A stretch of 64,000 bases of DNA from Sipunculus nudus (taxonomy: Eukaryota; Annelida; Sipuncula; Golfingiida; Sipunculidae): the NCBI GenBank assembly GCA_026874595.1, contig CM049313.1, positions 74,766,659 through 74,830,658 on the forward strand, written 5' to 3'. The translations under genes and the position numbers were made by a program. This document shows, in pieces, positions 1 to 11,060 of the stretch. Numbering within the stretch: position 1 is the first letter of the stretch; each line of letters starts with the position of its first letter. A model generated the notes under the pieces. The model saw nothing but the letters and a program-made list of their open reading frames with translations. It was not told where the DNA came from and made no database searches.

Positions 1-3000
1 CTGTTCGTTCTGATTTTATCCACATGTTTATAACATGTGGGGGGGCTGCCAAAATAATCAAAACATCCCCAGTAAGGACATCTGGAGTCAGGTCAGACGA
101 ACCAAAGTTTTGCAAAGGGACCCTTGCAATTAGTGACCTTTCAACCCAGGCACATATGCGACCACTCATGCATCTTAGTTAACATGGTTTTCCCGTTGTT
201 CAGCGTTGTTGTGTTTACTGACAACTTGTAAATAAACAAACTCGCACATCCGTCACAGAGACGTTTTAAAAACCATTCTAATCAGAGTCAACTTGAGGAC
301 CTTAATATATACGCTGAATACACAAGAAATCGTATAAATTCTATATAAAAGGTAGGTGAAAGGCTGCTCATCGTCATTCGGTTATCCTAATCTTCATACA
401 TTTGAATCTCTAGGCGGTCGTCTTTAAACCCATACTTATAGCTGAAGAAAGATTTTAGAGGAAAGAAAAACATAGATACTCCGGGTCGCAGGAAATGGAA
501 TATAAATTGCTGCATGGGAGAACGACCTCCCCACATTCTATAAAATAGTAACAATTGACTGCTATTGTCTGCATATAGAATCGGAGAAAAAGTCATACGG
601 TACATTAGCAAGCTTACTATTTATGTAAAATATGTTTAATTAATCCCGAGCACGAAATGTCATAGCCGATTGACAGCCGTGTGTAAACACAGTAACATAA
701 GGATGGGGGAGGTAAAGATTCCGTGTAATAATATGCAGGTTCCTGAGATCACTGCACTCCCAGGCTCCCCACAGCCCAAGCTTTTCCATCAGATATGCTG
801 TACCCGAAAGGGTCCCTACGGTTTTGAAATATTTACATAAAGAACAAAATGGATAGGATCGCTTTTAAATTGGAGTTTGTGTCCACGGACAGAAATATTT
901 CTTTAAAAATGCTAATTCTCGAAACACCACGGTGGCAGCCATTTGGCAGACAACGGCTACCACATTTCGCACACTGCTTGGAAAGGGACTTTTAGTAAGG
1001 TCTGACAGGGCACAACAAGAATGCATGCAGCGCTCTCCGTCACTGTATATAGAGAGACGGATACTCTGTCTACCCCTATCACTATTAGAGTGGATTAAAC
1101 AGATTGTTCGATCAGACCCGGTAATGTAAGGTTTAAGCCACCTATATCTGCTTTACGTGTATAATTAATGTGATCTCTGGCCTACTCTCTTTACATATAA
1201 TTAAAATGTTGGTAATTTCTGCTCAACAAGAATTTTATAATGTCGGTGTGACGGGTATATGAGCTTGTTGATCTACATGTTTAAGTAAACACGATACAAG
1301 CGCGAATGCTGACCAAAAAAAAAAGGTATCCAAAGGTGGTTGGTTGCGTCTTTGCAGAAGCTTAAAGATAAACAGATGCAAAATGCCCTTTACCAACCTC
1401 TGGGTCTTCTGTCTCGCCGTCATATGTATTTCGATTATTTTGGCGGGCGACCAACATGTTATAAACAGGTTGATATAAACAAAACGAACAGTGTGTGTTA
1501 GAACAGTGTGAGATCGATATTTCTCTCTTGCGTTTTTTTATAAGAGGTTCAAGGTATTATCTTTAGATAACAGACGTCAGCTATCGGAAAAGGGATTTAA
1601 AGGACTACCTTCAATGTTCAATACAGCTTGCTCTGCTACTGAATTTAATGCCCGTTTTCAGCAATTAGTGTGAGCTGGCGTGGCAGAAGTCCGGTCCAAT
1701 GTTTATTGTAACTAGCGTGGCATATACTCCAACCTTAACACCTTAAAGCCCTGCAGGCTTTGTGTCAGTGCGTGTAAATTACCTAACGTTACTTAAAGAT
1801 TGTTCACAGTGTACAACGCAGGTGCGGGAATCAGCCGAGTTCTTATTTGATGTATTTAGAGACATAATAGCTGAGGTCCATACATAAGGAGACGTGTAGT
1901 CAATAGGAATGAACACGGCCAATCAGGCAGGGCGGCAGGCATTGTGCTGGGGGCTTTACAGGTACCTGTAGCGCAAACAGAGCAAGGGAGCCGGGTAGAA
2001 GGGTTCACCATTAAAAACTAAACAAATCTATCTGGACCTGGTACGGAATACGCTTTTAACTGGCAAGCAAGCTGCAAGCAAGGGTATATACGCAGTCAAG
2101 GATTTTACAGAGCGCTGGATATTTGCGCTGCCTACAGTCCTCTTCGTTAACACTCATCAAATATTCCACCTGAATATTTCGTAAAATTACAAACTGAGCA
2201 AATATATCTAGCACTGGCGCAGTATACCTGTCGAACAGGCGATTAAGCAACGAACACGGGATTTTCAAGGGACTTCGACTACCCGCAGGACTTCTCGCAT
2301 GCATAACTATTCAAGCTGTGTTGTTTGCAACGTGACTTTCCTTGTATATACACAGATCCGACTGGGAGCTCGCATGATCTGTAACCTGAGAACGGTTCCA
2401 GGATAGCCTGACCGGGCGTACGATTATCAAATACTAGAAACACGAATAGGTAAGTACCCTCTGAAGGCTTCAGCTTTTTGTTCTTTCATATTTTCGCCTG
2501 GTAATCATGGATTGCGCTAATTTAGGAATGGAGTCCCGAAGTGCTCCGTAAACATCGAGACGAAAGTGTTTTTATCAGGTCCTTACGAAAAAGCGTTATC
2601 TAGGTTTCTCTTGGGATGGTACTCGAAGTTGGTAATGATTTATTTCAGCATGCTTTCCGATGTTATTAATCGCTGGCTTCTAACGGTTTCGCTCTGCATA
2701 CATTTCTTGCTTAACCTAAGCTTACATATCCCGCAAATCTAAATTATGCAGGATGTAAATCAAATGAATGATCAATCATTTCCTGTACATGAGTAGGTAA
2801 AGATGTTTTGCGTGAAACATAGTCCTTGTATGTGTTCTTTTCTTAGGAAAATTATCAGTCATGCAAGTAGGTGTATAACTGTATATACATATGGCGACCG
2901 TGTTGTTTTTTCTTTGAAAGGAGGTTTCATTTAATACACTTCGCAACTACGCTTTTCACGGTATCCAATCATCGTTCACAAAAACCAATTGTCTTTCATA

Positions 3001-4952
3001 ATGTTCAGCCAATCATCCTTCTCATTTTTGTCAAAGTAGGAGATACAAATTGACGGATTTGATATTTATCCAAAACTAGGACTTCAACTGATCAGACGAG
3101 TAGTCCAAAACAGGCTACCACTTGTAGTGACTAAGTCGAACTATACCCGCAGACTTTTGATAATATTTACGAAATCAAGCGTTTTCTTTCACTTTCATAT
3201 TTTTAACAGAAAAATTGACAAAACTTGATATGGATGAGAGAATTATCCTCCACTATCTTTTTCAATGAAAATGCATCATATTATATGTTGTCATTTAATT
3301 GAATGAAAATGGGGATATGAGAAAAAATTTTGCAATGTAATTTTGCGTGGAAAAAACAAACATTTTTCCAAAAAACAACAGACACTTCCAACCCAATCGA
3401 CACTTGTCGAAGGTTAATTTAACATATTCTTTTGCAAATCTCCATGTTCGACAGCAAACGAATATATGCAGCATGTCATTTAATTTAAACCTATTGATGA
3501 GCTGTCATATATTAACGAGAGTTCAAATGCCCAGACCGAATGCTTATCTTTAGGACTTGAGGTATATTTAGCACCTCCCTATTTGTTAGGTTTCCATACA
3601 GAACACAATACCGGAAGTATGTGTTCTCTTTTATGTTAGAATTATTATTCGCTGTATCAGTGTGCTGTACTAACTACCCCGCCAGATTGTTCTTACTTCC
3701 AGGTGCCGATAAATTAAAAGTTTACATTCTCTCATAGGGTATAACTATACGCATAATCGATCATCTTTTTTCCTTCTTCTTTCTAGGGGGATATTATTCT
3801 TAGTAAAAGTCATTTAACAAAACTATAAAAACCACATTAGTTCGGTTAATTCGTTTGGACAAATCAGGTATAGACATTTGATAGCGCATGTAGATTAACA
3901 GATGGAGGGTTTATTTTTTCAGACCACGTTAATCATAATAATTAGACCTGTGCGGGCATGAGATAGAAGTTGGAACGAACCGTTTAAAAAACGCAGAATT
4001 ATATGTCAGGATCTTTAATGCGGGAGGCAGAATCGCTAGCTTTATATTAGTTCCTTGATTTTCATTACCTCTTCATTTTTTTTCTGCTATATGGAGGAGT
4101 TTCATTAAACAAGTCATTGAATGGTCAACCTTTTCTTTTCTATCCACCAGCAATACATAAGAAGCGCCATCTTTCTTGGATATGGAACATGAAAAACATA
4201 TTTAGCGATGTCACATATAAAAGAACATTATTTGTTCCTTCCTTTTTATAACCTGTAGACTTCTTATTAATTATTGCCGCTGGCAGATTCATTATTTCAC
4301 ATTCAAGCACAGTGGCTCGATGCTATACATAAACGACTCCTGAGTCACATGGTATATATGCCGGATAACACGCAGTCCCGGTGGGTGCTCTTACCTTAAA
4401 AAAACTGTTTCTTATATATCTTTCTCATATAGTTGGTCCTTGTAATCGGCAATTCCGTTGAACCATCGCCAGAGGACCAGACCTGCGTTGTACACTAATG
4501 GTGCTGTAACTTACCAAGATGGAAAACCACATTGTCCTGGAATAAGCTTTTCAGCAACTCCGATAAGGGTTTGCTTGCTGTATTGTGCTGGTGCTCCGGC
4601 TGTTGTTATAACTGCATGGCCAGGCGTGCTTGTTCGCCGGGATTTTTCTGATTCGCTGACTTCCATCATAAAGTGTGGGCTGGTCCGTTAGAAGACATAC
4701 CTGTTAATCTACTGAATCGTAATTCGTAATGTCACAGATGTGTAATTTGGACCGGACTGTGATGGCGACTTAACCCGGGAGTAAATCTAAAGATTGACGC
4801 GAGTAAATCTCCGGACTGGCACGATATGCTTGGCTGTAGTGAGATAACCCCATGAGAACCCATAAAACTGGCTCATCGTCTCTGCTTCCAGATATTGCAT
4901 TATTTCAAAATAGAAACATCGATAAAAAAGGTGGTTTTGGATTTTGGCTAGG
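1..4952. other. Intergenic, no gene recognised
   Basis: I see no ORF resembling a known protein, no repeat family shared with the rest of the window and no RNA gene. ORFs are short (under 85 codons) and lack domain-like composition. Exons too short to recognise by eye, or distal regulatory DNA, cannot be excluded. Confidence 0.6.
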
Positions 4953-5143
4953 AAATATTTCCAGCAAAGAGGCCTGTATGGCTTATTGGGATAAATTGAC
5001 AGTTCGGTTCCAAATATATTTCTTCTTAGATTTGTTTGGCCTTCAGTTAAATATTTCCAGCAGAGAGGCTTGTATGGCTTATTGGGATAGATTGACAGTT
5101 CGGTTCCCAATATATTTTTCTTAGATTTGTTTGGCCTTCATTT
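4953..5143. repeat. Tandem duplication, two copies of about 96 bp
   Basis: Two adjacent copies start AAATATTTCCAGC at 4953 and 5049. They share the blocks GCTTATTGGGATA and TTAGATTTGTTTGGCCTTCA with a few substitutions. The ORFs over it on both strands (4787-5124) are internally repetitive only because of this duplication and are not taken as genes. Confidence 0.85.
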
Positions 5144-5329
5144 AAGTGACTAAGGCAAAGCTTATCAAAACGAAAATTTTTAAAGAAACAAGAATTTTTC
5201 TGATATTTTAAGTCGACCTTGTATATTTAGTTGCATAGGTGATGTGCTGATTACCAGCCGAGTAACTTGCTTCACTATTAAGGGCCAAATAAATCCATCG
5301 AAGCAACGCTCTCTCTTTCTCTCTCATTC
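5144..5329. other. Short unique spacer with CT-rich stretch
   Basis: Unique sequence ending in a short CT-rich run (about 5309-5326) that leads into a (TA)n tract. Nothing else is visible. Confidence 0.6.
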
Positions 5330-5363
5330 ATATATATTTATATATATATATATATATATATAT
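5330..5363. repeat. (TA)n microsatellite, left flank of miniature LTR array
   Basis: A (TA)n run that abuts the minus-strand miniature element array. The same dinucleotide resumes at 5899, on the other side of the array, so the array appears to lie inside one (TA)n tract. Confidence 0.9.
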
Positions 5364-5364
5364 T

Positions 5365-5470
5365 TTACGAAGACAAATTTTTGAGGGGAAACATCCTGGG
5401 TCGATCCGGGAGTCGAACCAAGGTCCACCACAAGTCCGGCGAACCAACCGCTTCGCCAGCAAAGCAAGCT
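5365..5470 (-). repeat. TRIM-like element, third (truncated) terminal repeat
   Basis: It retains an exact B-box match, GGTTCGACTCC (plus-strand complement at 5409-5419), and an A-box-like TGGCGAAGCGG (5448-5458). The 5' end of this repeat is lost at a junction with the second internal region near 5470. Confidence 0.65.
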
Positions 5471-5512
5471 GGGCCACAAAATTTTATCGTCAATTCGGAC
5501 AAGCCCCCATTC

Positions 5513-5654
5513 TGATACGAAGACAAATAAACGAGGGGAAAATCCTGGGACGATCCCGATTTCGAACCCAGTTCCGGCGTACCAACCCCTTCGCTAGAAA
5601 AGCAAGCTTCACTAGCGAGACAGTTTGGTCCGCTTTAGTGTGCACCCCCTAACA
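5513..5654 (-). repeat. TRIM-like element, middle terminal repeat
   Basis: About 142 bp. It starts TGTTAGGGGG and ends near CGTATCA, a mutated form of CGTAACA. The A-box-like segment is TAGCGAAGGGG and the B-box-like segment is GGTTCGAAATC. Both are mildly mutated. Confidence 0.65.
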
Positions 5655-5655
5655 C

Positions 5656-5666
5656 ACCCCCTCTTA
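5656..5666 (-). promoter_or_regulatory. Polypurine-tract-like sequence
   Basis: The minus strand reads AAGAGGGGG immediately before TG and the next terminal repeat (TGTTAGGGGG). That is where a PPT primes plus-strand synthesis in LTR elements. The same tract is found at 44658-44666. Confidence 0.6.
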
Positions 5667-5758
5667 AGAGCGTTCTGCTATCAGAACAAGACTAATTATC
5701 CCAGGAGTCACACTTTGGTGAGCTTATTTCCTGGGCCACAAAGTTAACCGTCACGTTA

Positions 5759-5770
5759 GACGAGCCCCCA
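5759..5770 (-). promoter_or_regulatory. Primer-binding-site-like sequence
   Basis: The minus strand reads TGGGGGCTCGTC three bases inside the 5' terminal repeat. This is the position and the opening sequence of the tRNA-Pro-type PBS known from murine leukaemia-type retroviruses (12 matching bases). Complementarity to this organism's own tRNA-Pro is inferred, not checked. Confidence 0.6.
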
Positions 5771-5773
5771 TTT

Positions 5774-5894
5774 TGTTACGAAGACAAAAGAGTCGACCCC
5801 AGGTCGGTGGCGCCAGTCCGGCGAACCAACCGCTTCGCTAGCAAAGCAAGCTTCACTAGCGTTACAGTTCGGTCCGCTTTTATGTGCACCCCGT

Positions 5895-5898
<4 letters not shown>
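5774..5898 (-). repeat. TRIM-like element, 5' terminal repeat
   Basis: 125 bp, starting TGTTACGGGGTG and ending CGTAACA on the minus strand, so TG...CA-type LTR ends. It has an A-box-like sequence, TAGCGAAGCGG. The B-box region has lost about 20 bases relative to the copy at 44396, which accounts for its shorter length. Confidence 0.7.

Positions 5899-5937
<39 letters not shown>
5899..5937. repeat. (AT)n microsatellite, right flank of miniature LTR array
   Basis: The run begins at the base after the CGTAACA complement of the element's first terminal repeat. Confidence 0.9.
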
Positions 5938-5939
<2 letters not shown>

Positions 5940-7347
5940 TGTCTGACAATTTAAAGGATTAATTAATTGTAGGCTTGAAATAATAAGAGAAAACAATGAA
6001 TAAAAATTACCACAGATGTTCTTTTTTTCAAAACGACACGAAACAGAACCCTGGAATAAATATGTAATAACTATGGTGGCTTGGAAATATGATAAAACGA
6101 GTTCACAAGACGATATGGGGGGAAAAGGAAACGCTGTAATGGCCCTTAAGCGCTAACAACCCCTCCCTGATGTACCGACCCAGACGTTCGCGGAGCAGGA
6201 ATGAGACCTATCATTATGTCTGGAACAGACTTTTCCGAGGTAGAAAAAAAAAGTAAAAATGCATTACATCTGTCTGTTGTTTCTGCAGTATTTTACCTTT
6301 CTGTAGGTCCTTACTGTATTCACTGCAATTAGTTCCTGGCTCATACCAGGCAAAATGTCTTACGTTTTGCCAGGTTTTCTGCGCCTGTTAACCTAAAAGA
6401 TATGGGGTATAATTTGCCGCTTGTGGGTGAATAGTTATAGATTGTACTATGAGATGAAGTGCATTAGGATGGATAATAAGGTATACCTAGATTTTATTTT
6501 GTTGCAATATTATTTTGAAATATTTAGAAATTGTGGTGTTCCGTTTTATTGCTGGTTACCACCAATAATCCACTGATTTTAGCAAATATTTGAACACAAC
6601 ATTGCAAAGTTTTAATATGGTTATAATGTATTTGTATGCACCTGAAAGAAGCTTCTGCATTGTCTTGTTTTGTGCACAAATTAAATACACAGACGGTGCT
6701 AGAACTGACACTTTAATCCACATACATCCCCACTTGGAACATAAATATTACATAACATAATATATAACTTTTGAACTGTGTTGACTTCTTATCATGTTTT
6801 CTTTTAGTCTACTATTTTGCCGGGGATTAAAAAAAACACGAACATGTGCACACTATACTAAGGACTTTGCAATGCAAGATCCCCTGAACACGACAGTATA
6901 ATCAGCTATTACACATCAGACAGAAATACCATGCACATAGTAGGCTTCTTTGGTCCATACTTGTTACGTTTCTTATTAAGATGCCGCAGTATAAGTCATA
7001 TATGAATTATATAATATTCAGTTTGGTACTCTCGTCCCTTCCCTGATGCACGTCATTGCATGCCGGGTCTCTTCAGGGCCGGCGTGGGATTTTCTTAGCC
7101 AGCCAACTTAGCCAGGAAGGCTCATTTTAATTTGATAAATCACGAAGACCTTATTTATGAACAAGTTTACCAAAACCATTCCCACTGCTGATCAAAGTGG
7201 TAAAAATTACCTTGTGAACCGGAAGTGAACTATACGAGACTAAACCGGAAACTTATTTGACAGGCCCATTTTTTAAACTGATTGAACTATTTACTATATA
7301 AGAGAAGTGGATAGAATGTTCATATATATTTTTTGGTAAATACATCT
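5938..7347. other. Intergenic, one hairpin
   Basis: No coding region is recognised. An inverted repeat at 6345-6375 pairs ACCAGGCAAAA with TTTTGCCAGGT around a 9-base loop with one A-A mismatch. Confidence 0.6.
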
Positions 7348-7653
7348 AAGGCAATAAAAATATAAATAAATAAATAAAAGGTATGGTTCTCTAGCACCGC
7401 CTGCGTCAATTTTAACCACCAGCATCAAACATTTTTTAATTTTGATTTTTATCTTCAAAGAAGGTATATAATACAATTTATGTGGTGCTTTTTACCTGTT
7501 TAGCAAAACAAATTGTTATTTTCATGCTTTTCTCTAATCATATGACATTTTTATTGAAATATACAAAAAAGGTCAAAAATAAAATGCCCGCACTGATTTC
7601 TGGAAAAAAGTGCCTGAGAACCATACCTTTTATTTTATTTTATTTTTTGCCTT
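7348..7653 (-). mobile_element. MITE-like element, copy 1
   Basis: Terminal inverted repeats share AATAAAAGGTATGGTTCTC, extending outward to a TAAGGCA/TGCCTTA pair. Internal landmarks (TCATATGA, GACGC, GTGCGGGC-type ends) match the copies at 15501, 30226 and 55527, but this copy is in the opposite orientation. It encodes nothing. The superfamily was not determined. Confidence 0.7.
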
Positions 7654-8469
7654 AATAATAGGATTTATCTTAATTTACGTATAAATATTCCTTAGCTTGG
7701 TGAGGAGAGTACCGAAAGTTTAACAGAATGACATTTGGATCGTCACAAAATCAAAATTTTTGCTATTTGGGCTAAGTGCAAGACTGTACCAAGACCATTC
7801 AGCGTGAAAAAGCAGCAACATTATACACGCCAGTAATAGTATGTCACCTGGAGTTTCAGGGCACCGCAAACGAGGATGTTCCCCAGCTGCATGTTAAACA
7901 TACTCGGATATATTTTTACACCTCGTCCCTGGCTAAACACCAGGCCTTTCGACCACAATGCCCGCTGGTTCCAGGGGCGTCAAATCCCATACAACCCTGT
8001 AGCTAATGGGTCACTGAATGTCAAATGTAAAATTCTATCCATCCTGTCACCCTCCGGCACTAGTTAAATCTGATACGGGGTTCAGCTGCCGCGTTGGCGT
8101 TGCTCCGCGTCAAGATTGAAGGCACGGTGTGGCATCGCTGATTCAGTTTTGTGTTGCGGTGTTGTAGTCACTTAAAGTAATTAAGTTTGGGTTTCCAGCC
8201 GGGAGCGGAAATTTAATCAGAAGTGCAAGTAATTTCCCCCTCTCTAATATGTCCGTTTACTAATTACAATGGTTTTCAACAGTCACGCCACAAACGTGCC
8301 TGCAACAGACCATTCGATTGCATGAGGAGAGTGTGAAGTGCACTTCCGCAAGAGGAATAAATGGTTAAATGTTCCAAACATCTTTTGACAGTAGTTCACT
8401 GAACAAAAAATATTGAATGTTTCTTGAAATCAGGCACTTTCTTGAATTTCAATAGAGGTTAGAAAAATT
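7654..8469. other. Intergenic, no gene recognised
   Basis: Two short overlapping ORFs near 7776-8067 share no recognisable motif with known proteins. No repeats stand out. Confidence 0.5.
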
Positions 8470-8800
8470 AAAAAAGGGTTGTTCTTGACTTTCGGATGGG
8501 GATAAGTGAACCAAAAGTGTGTCGTTCCTTGCATTTAGAAACGAGGTCAGTGAATAAAAAATTGGTTGTTTCTAGCATTAAAAACGAGATACATGAACCA
8601 AAAACTGGTTGTTTCATGAATTTTGAACGAGATAAGTGAATCAAATGAACGGATTGTTTCATGAATTTTAAACAAGCTAAGTGAACTCAAAACTTTTCCC
8701 ATCACATTTTTAAAGAGATAATGACAAAACAACTGGTTGTTTCTTTAATTTAAGTACGTTATAAGTCAATATGAAAAACCTTTTTCTTGAATTATGATCA
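8470..8800. repeat. Degenerate minisatellite, period about 45 bp
   Basis: Six to seven diverged units carry the alternating phrases GGTTGTTTCATGAATTTT and ACGAGATAAGTGAA. Unit starts fall near 8477, 8522, 8566, 8609, 8655 and 8736. The short ORFs at 8468-8732 on the minus strand are repeats of this unit. Confidence 0.75.
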
Positions 8801-10349
8801 TTAAACCAGTCACGCGGCTCTCGATTCTCCTAGTGATACTCAAAATGCATTGTTTTCAAAACTATTGAATTTTTTCTGACAACAGAATTATTCATGGGCA
8901 CTCCCTGGTCATTTTGGACTGTTCATTCCTGCATTTTTTGTTGTTGTAATCTTGACGGAGCATATATTGTCTGTACAAAGTCGCTCCAGTGTAATTCGAC
9001 CTTTAGTTGTTTACCACCTATAGGACCTGTACTCATTCATGCACTGTTGGGCGAGAAGCACCTTTCAAAGGGTCAAAGCATCAGAGAACAGTTTTAACTC
9101 TCCCAGTACGCATGAAGTGCATAGCACTACAACATTTTACAAATATGCAGGTAATTTTAACGATTAAAAACGTACTTTGCTTTGTAATATGTAAGAGGTA
9201 AGGACTGACTCATGAATCTTAATCCCCTGAAGCCAAGACATTAACCACTAACTGTCGTCTCGCCGTTCACGAGGGCGCAAGGAGGCACGACATAAACTCA
9301 TCTGAGCCTGTCCCCAATTTTACCGGGTATATTGGGACTATTATGAGTAACAAGTTTTGCAGGTCGGTGAAACATCCAAAGTGGACATCCAATTTTCCGT
9401 AGCGGAGCCGCGGTCCCTTTGAATGATAAACAGATTAGCAGTACCCTGGGGTCAGTGTTTGAAAGTATGTCAAGGCAAAGATTTTCCGCGAAAATATACC
9501 GGAGGTAGTTTTTTTATCCAATCCTTCTCCTCTTCATACCTGTCCAATCAAGATTAATTATGCGAAATCACACATGTACGGTGTTTGATATACCAACTGC
9601 CATCGTCTCCATCAGGAGAGGAAGTCCATAGTCATTAAGTCGGTTGGAGATTCGTTGTTGCCATGGCAACTTTGAAGTTAAGCTGTAGTAGATGCTTCAG
9701 AGATCTCTTGATCCAACTCAAGCCCAGTTCAATAGGCGGCACGTGACCTCAAGTGATTTGTATATGTATAACCACCTATCGACATACAAAAGTAATAACA
9801 CGGTTCCAAGTACGCAACTTGTTCAAGTATACCCACGTGTGTAGTGACCAGCTAGGATCAATGACCACATTCACTGGTGACTGGTGCAGTGATCTAGAGT
9901 GTATTATAAAATCAATACCTCCACGCCCTTTCAATGCCGCGGATATTTGAAGTATGATCTGAAGGACTCATTTGCCGTCGACACACACATGCATATTGTA
10001 ACAACAATGCGAGTTCATGTTTAACTGTCTTTATGGTTCCCATAGCGACGGGAAACCTGAGCACCTTTCCCTGAAAGCCAATATACTTCAAAACTAATCC
10101 ATCCCAGTATTAACATACTACTGCATGGGGTTTCAGATGAAATAAATCTCGAGTAACAAAAATGATGCAACATTGCAAATGCGGTTGTAAAATCATAAAT
10201 ATGTATACCCTATTCAGTAAACTCATATTATTATGTTCAGAGTCTCGACAATAATCGTTTTGTTCAAGCAACAGTGGGTTTTGTCGAATAAAAATAAAAC
10301 ATGCTTTTACCCTGTCACTCGACACCATTGACGTCGGGTGATTCTAAGG
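8801..10349. other. Intergenic, no gene recognised
   Basis: Only short chance ORFs are present. No shared repeats were noticed. Confidence 0.5.
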
Positions 10350-11060
10350 TAAGGTCACACAGTGATCTGGACCATGCTCTATCGCAAAAAAACGTAACCA
10401 CAAAAGTCGCAAGGGATTCGCGAGGGAAGCTCCACGATTCAACCTGCTACGACGGCGCTACGAGCCGCTAACATTAATCCCGGTGGCTTTACGACCTGTG
10501 ACAACAAAGACATACGTGTCTTCGACCTGGAAGTCGATAGACAACGATTTAGGACGTTTTTCTCGCTCACGCCCACGTGACACGACTGAGACACGACCAT
10601 CCATGCACGAACGTCTGCGATGCACGACTGATAAGCGATGTTTCTAATACGAATAATCGCGATTTCGAACAATGGAATAACGACGAAGGATGTCATGACC
10701 ATTCGCGGCAAACTGATATATCATACTATAATCGTAGCAGAAACGGACGGAAGTCGTGCGAAATAGAAGGAAATGGCAGACGACTGCCTGGGATTTATCA
10801 CGGTTGATGTCGATTAGGCCCAAAACAGCCTCCTGATGTATAATTATCGAATAACGATGAAAAGGATCGAAGCGGCTTCACGACAACTTTGAACCGGAAC
10901 CGGTCCAGAATAGCCGTAGCCCTCTGCCGACCGGCCATGACCCACCCCGACCACCACAATTCAAAACGACTGCACCACAATTTGATCACCACGATTTCCA
11001 GAATCATCGCTAAATCGTAGTCCAAATCCTGAAAGTGTGACAGGGCTTTACTGAACATGT
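10350..11060. other. CGA/CGAC-rich block of atypical composition
   Basis: This stretch is crowded with CGAC, ACGA and CGAT words and CpG dinucleotides compared with the AT-rich sequence on either side. ORFs of 76-92 codons occur on both strands, as expected when stop codons are rare, and none looks like a known protein. It could be an old repeat or an unmethylated CpG-rich segment. I cannot assign it. Confidence 0.5.

Larger units (their letters stand above)
5365..5898 (-). mobile_element. Miniature LTR-type element (TRIM-like) array, LTR-int-LTR-int-LTR
   Basis: Read on the minus strand, a terminal repeat (5898-5774) starts TGTTACGGGG and ends CGTAACA. It is followed by an internal region of about 119 bp (5773-5655), a second terminal repeat (5654-5513), a shortened second internal region (5512 to about 5470) and a third terminal repeat (to about 5365). 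The internal region begins with a PBS-like TGGGGGCTCGTC and ends with the purine tract AAGAGGGGG followed by TG. No protein is encoded. This matches the definition of a TRIM (terminal-repeat retrotransposon in miniature). A tandem SINE array is the alternative, but it would not explain the PBS/PPT placement. The third unit is degraded and the first terminal repeat has a deletion around the B box. Confidence 0.7.
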
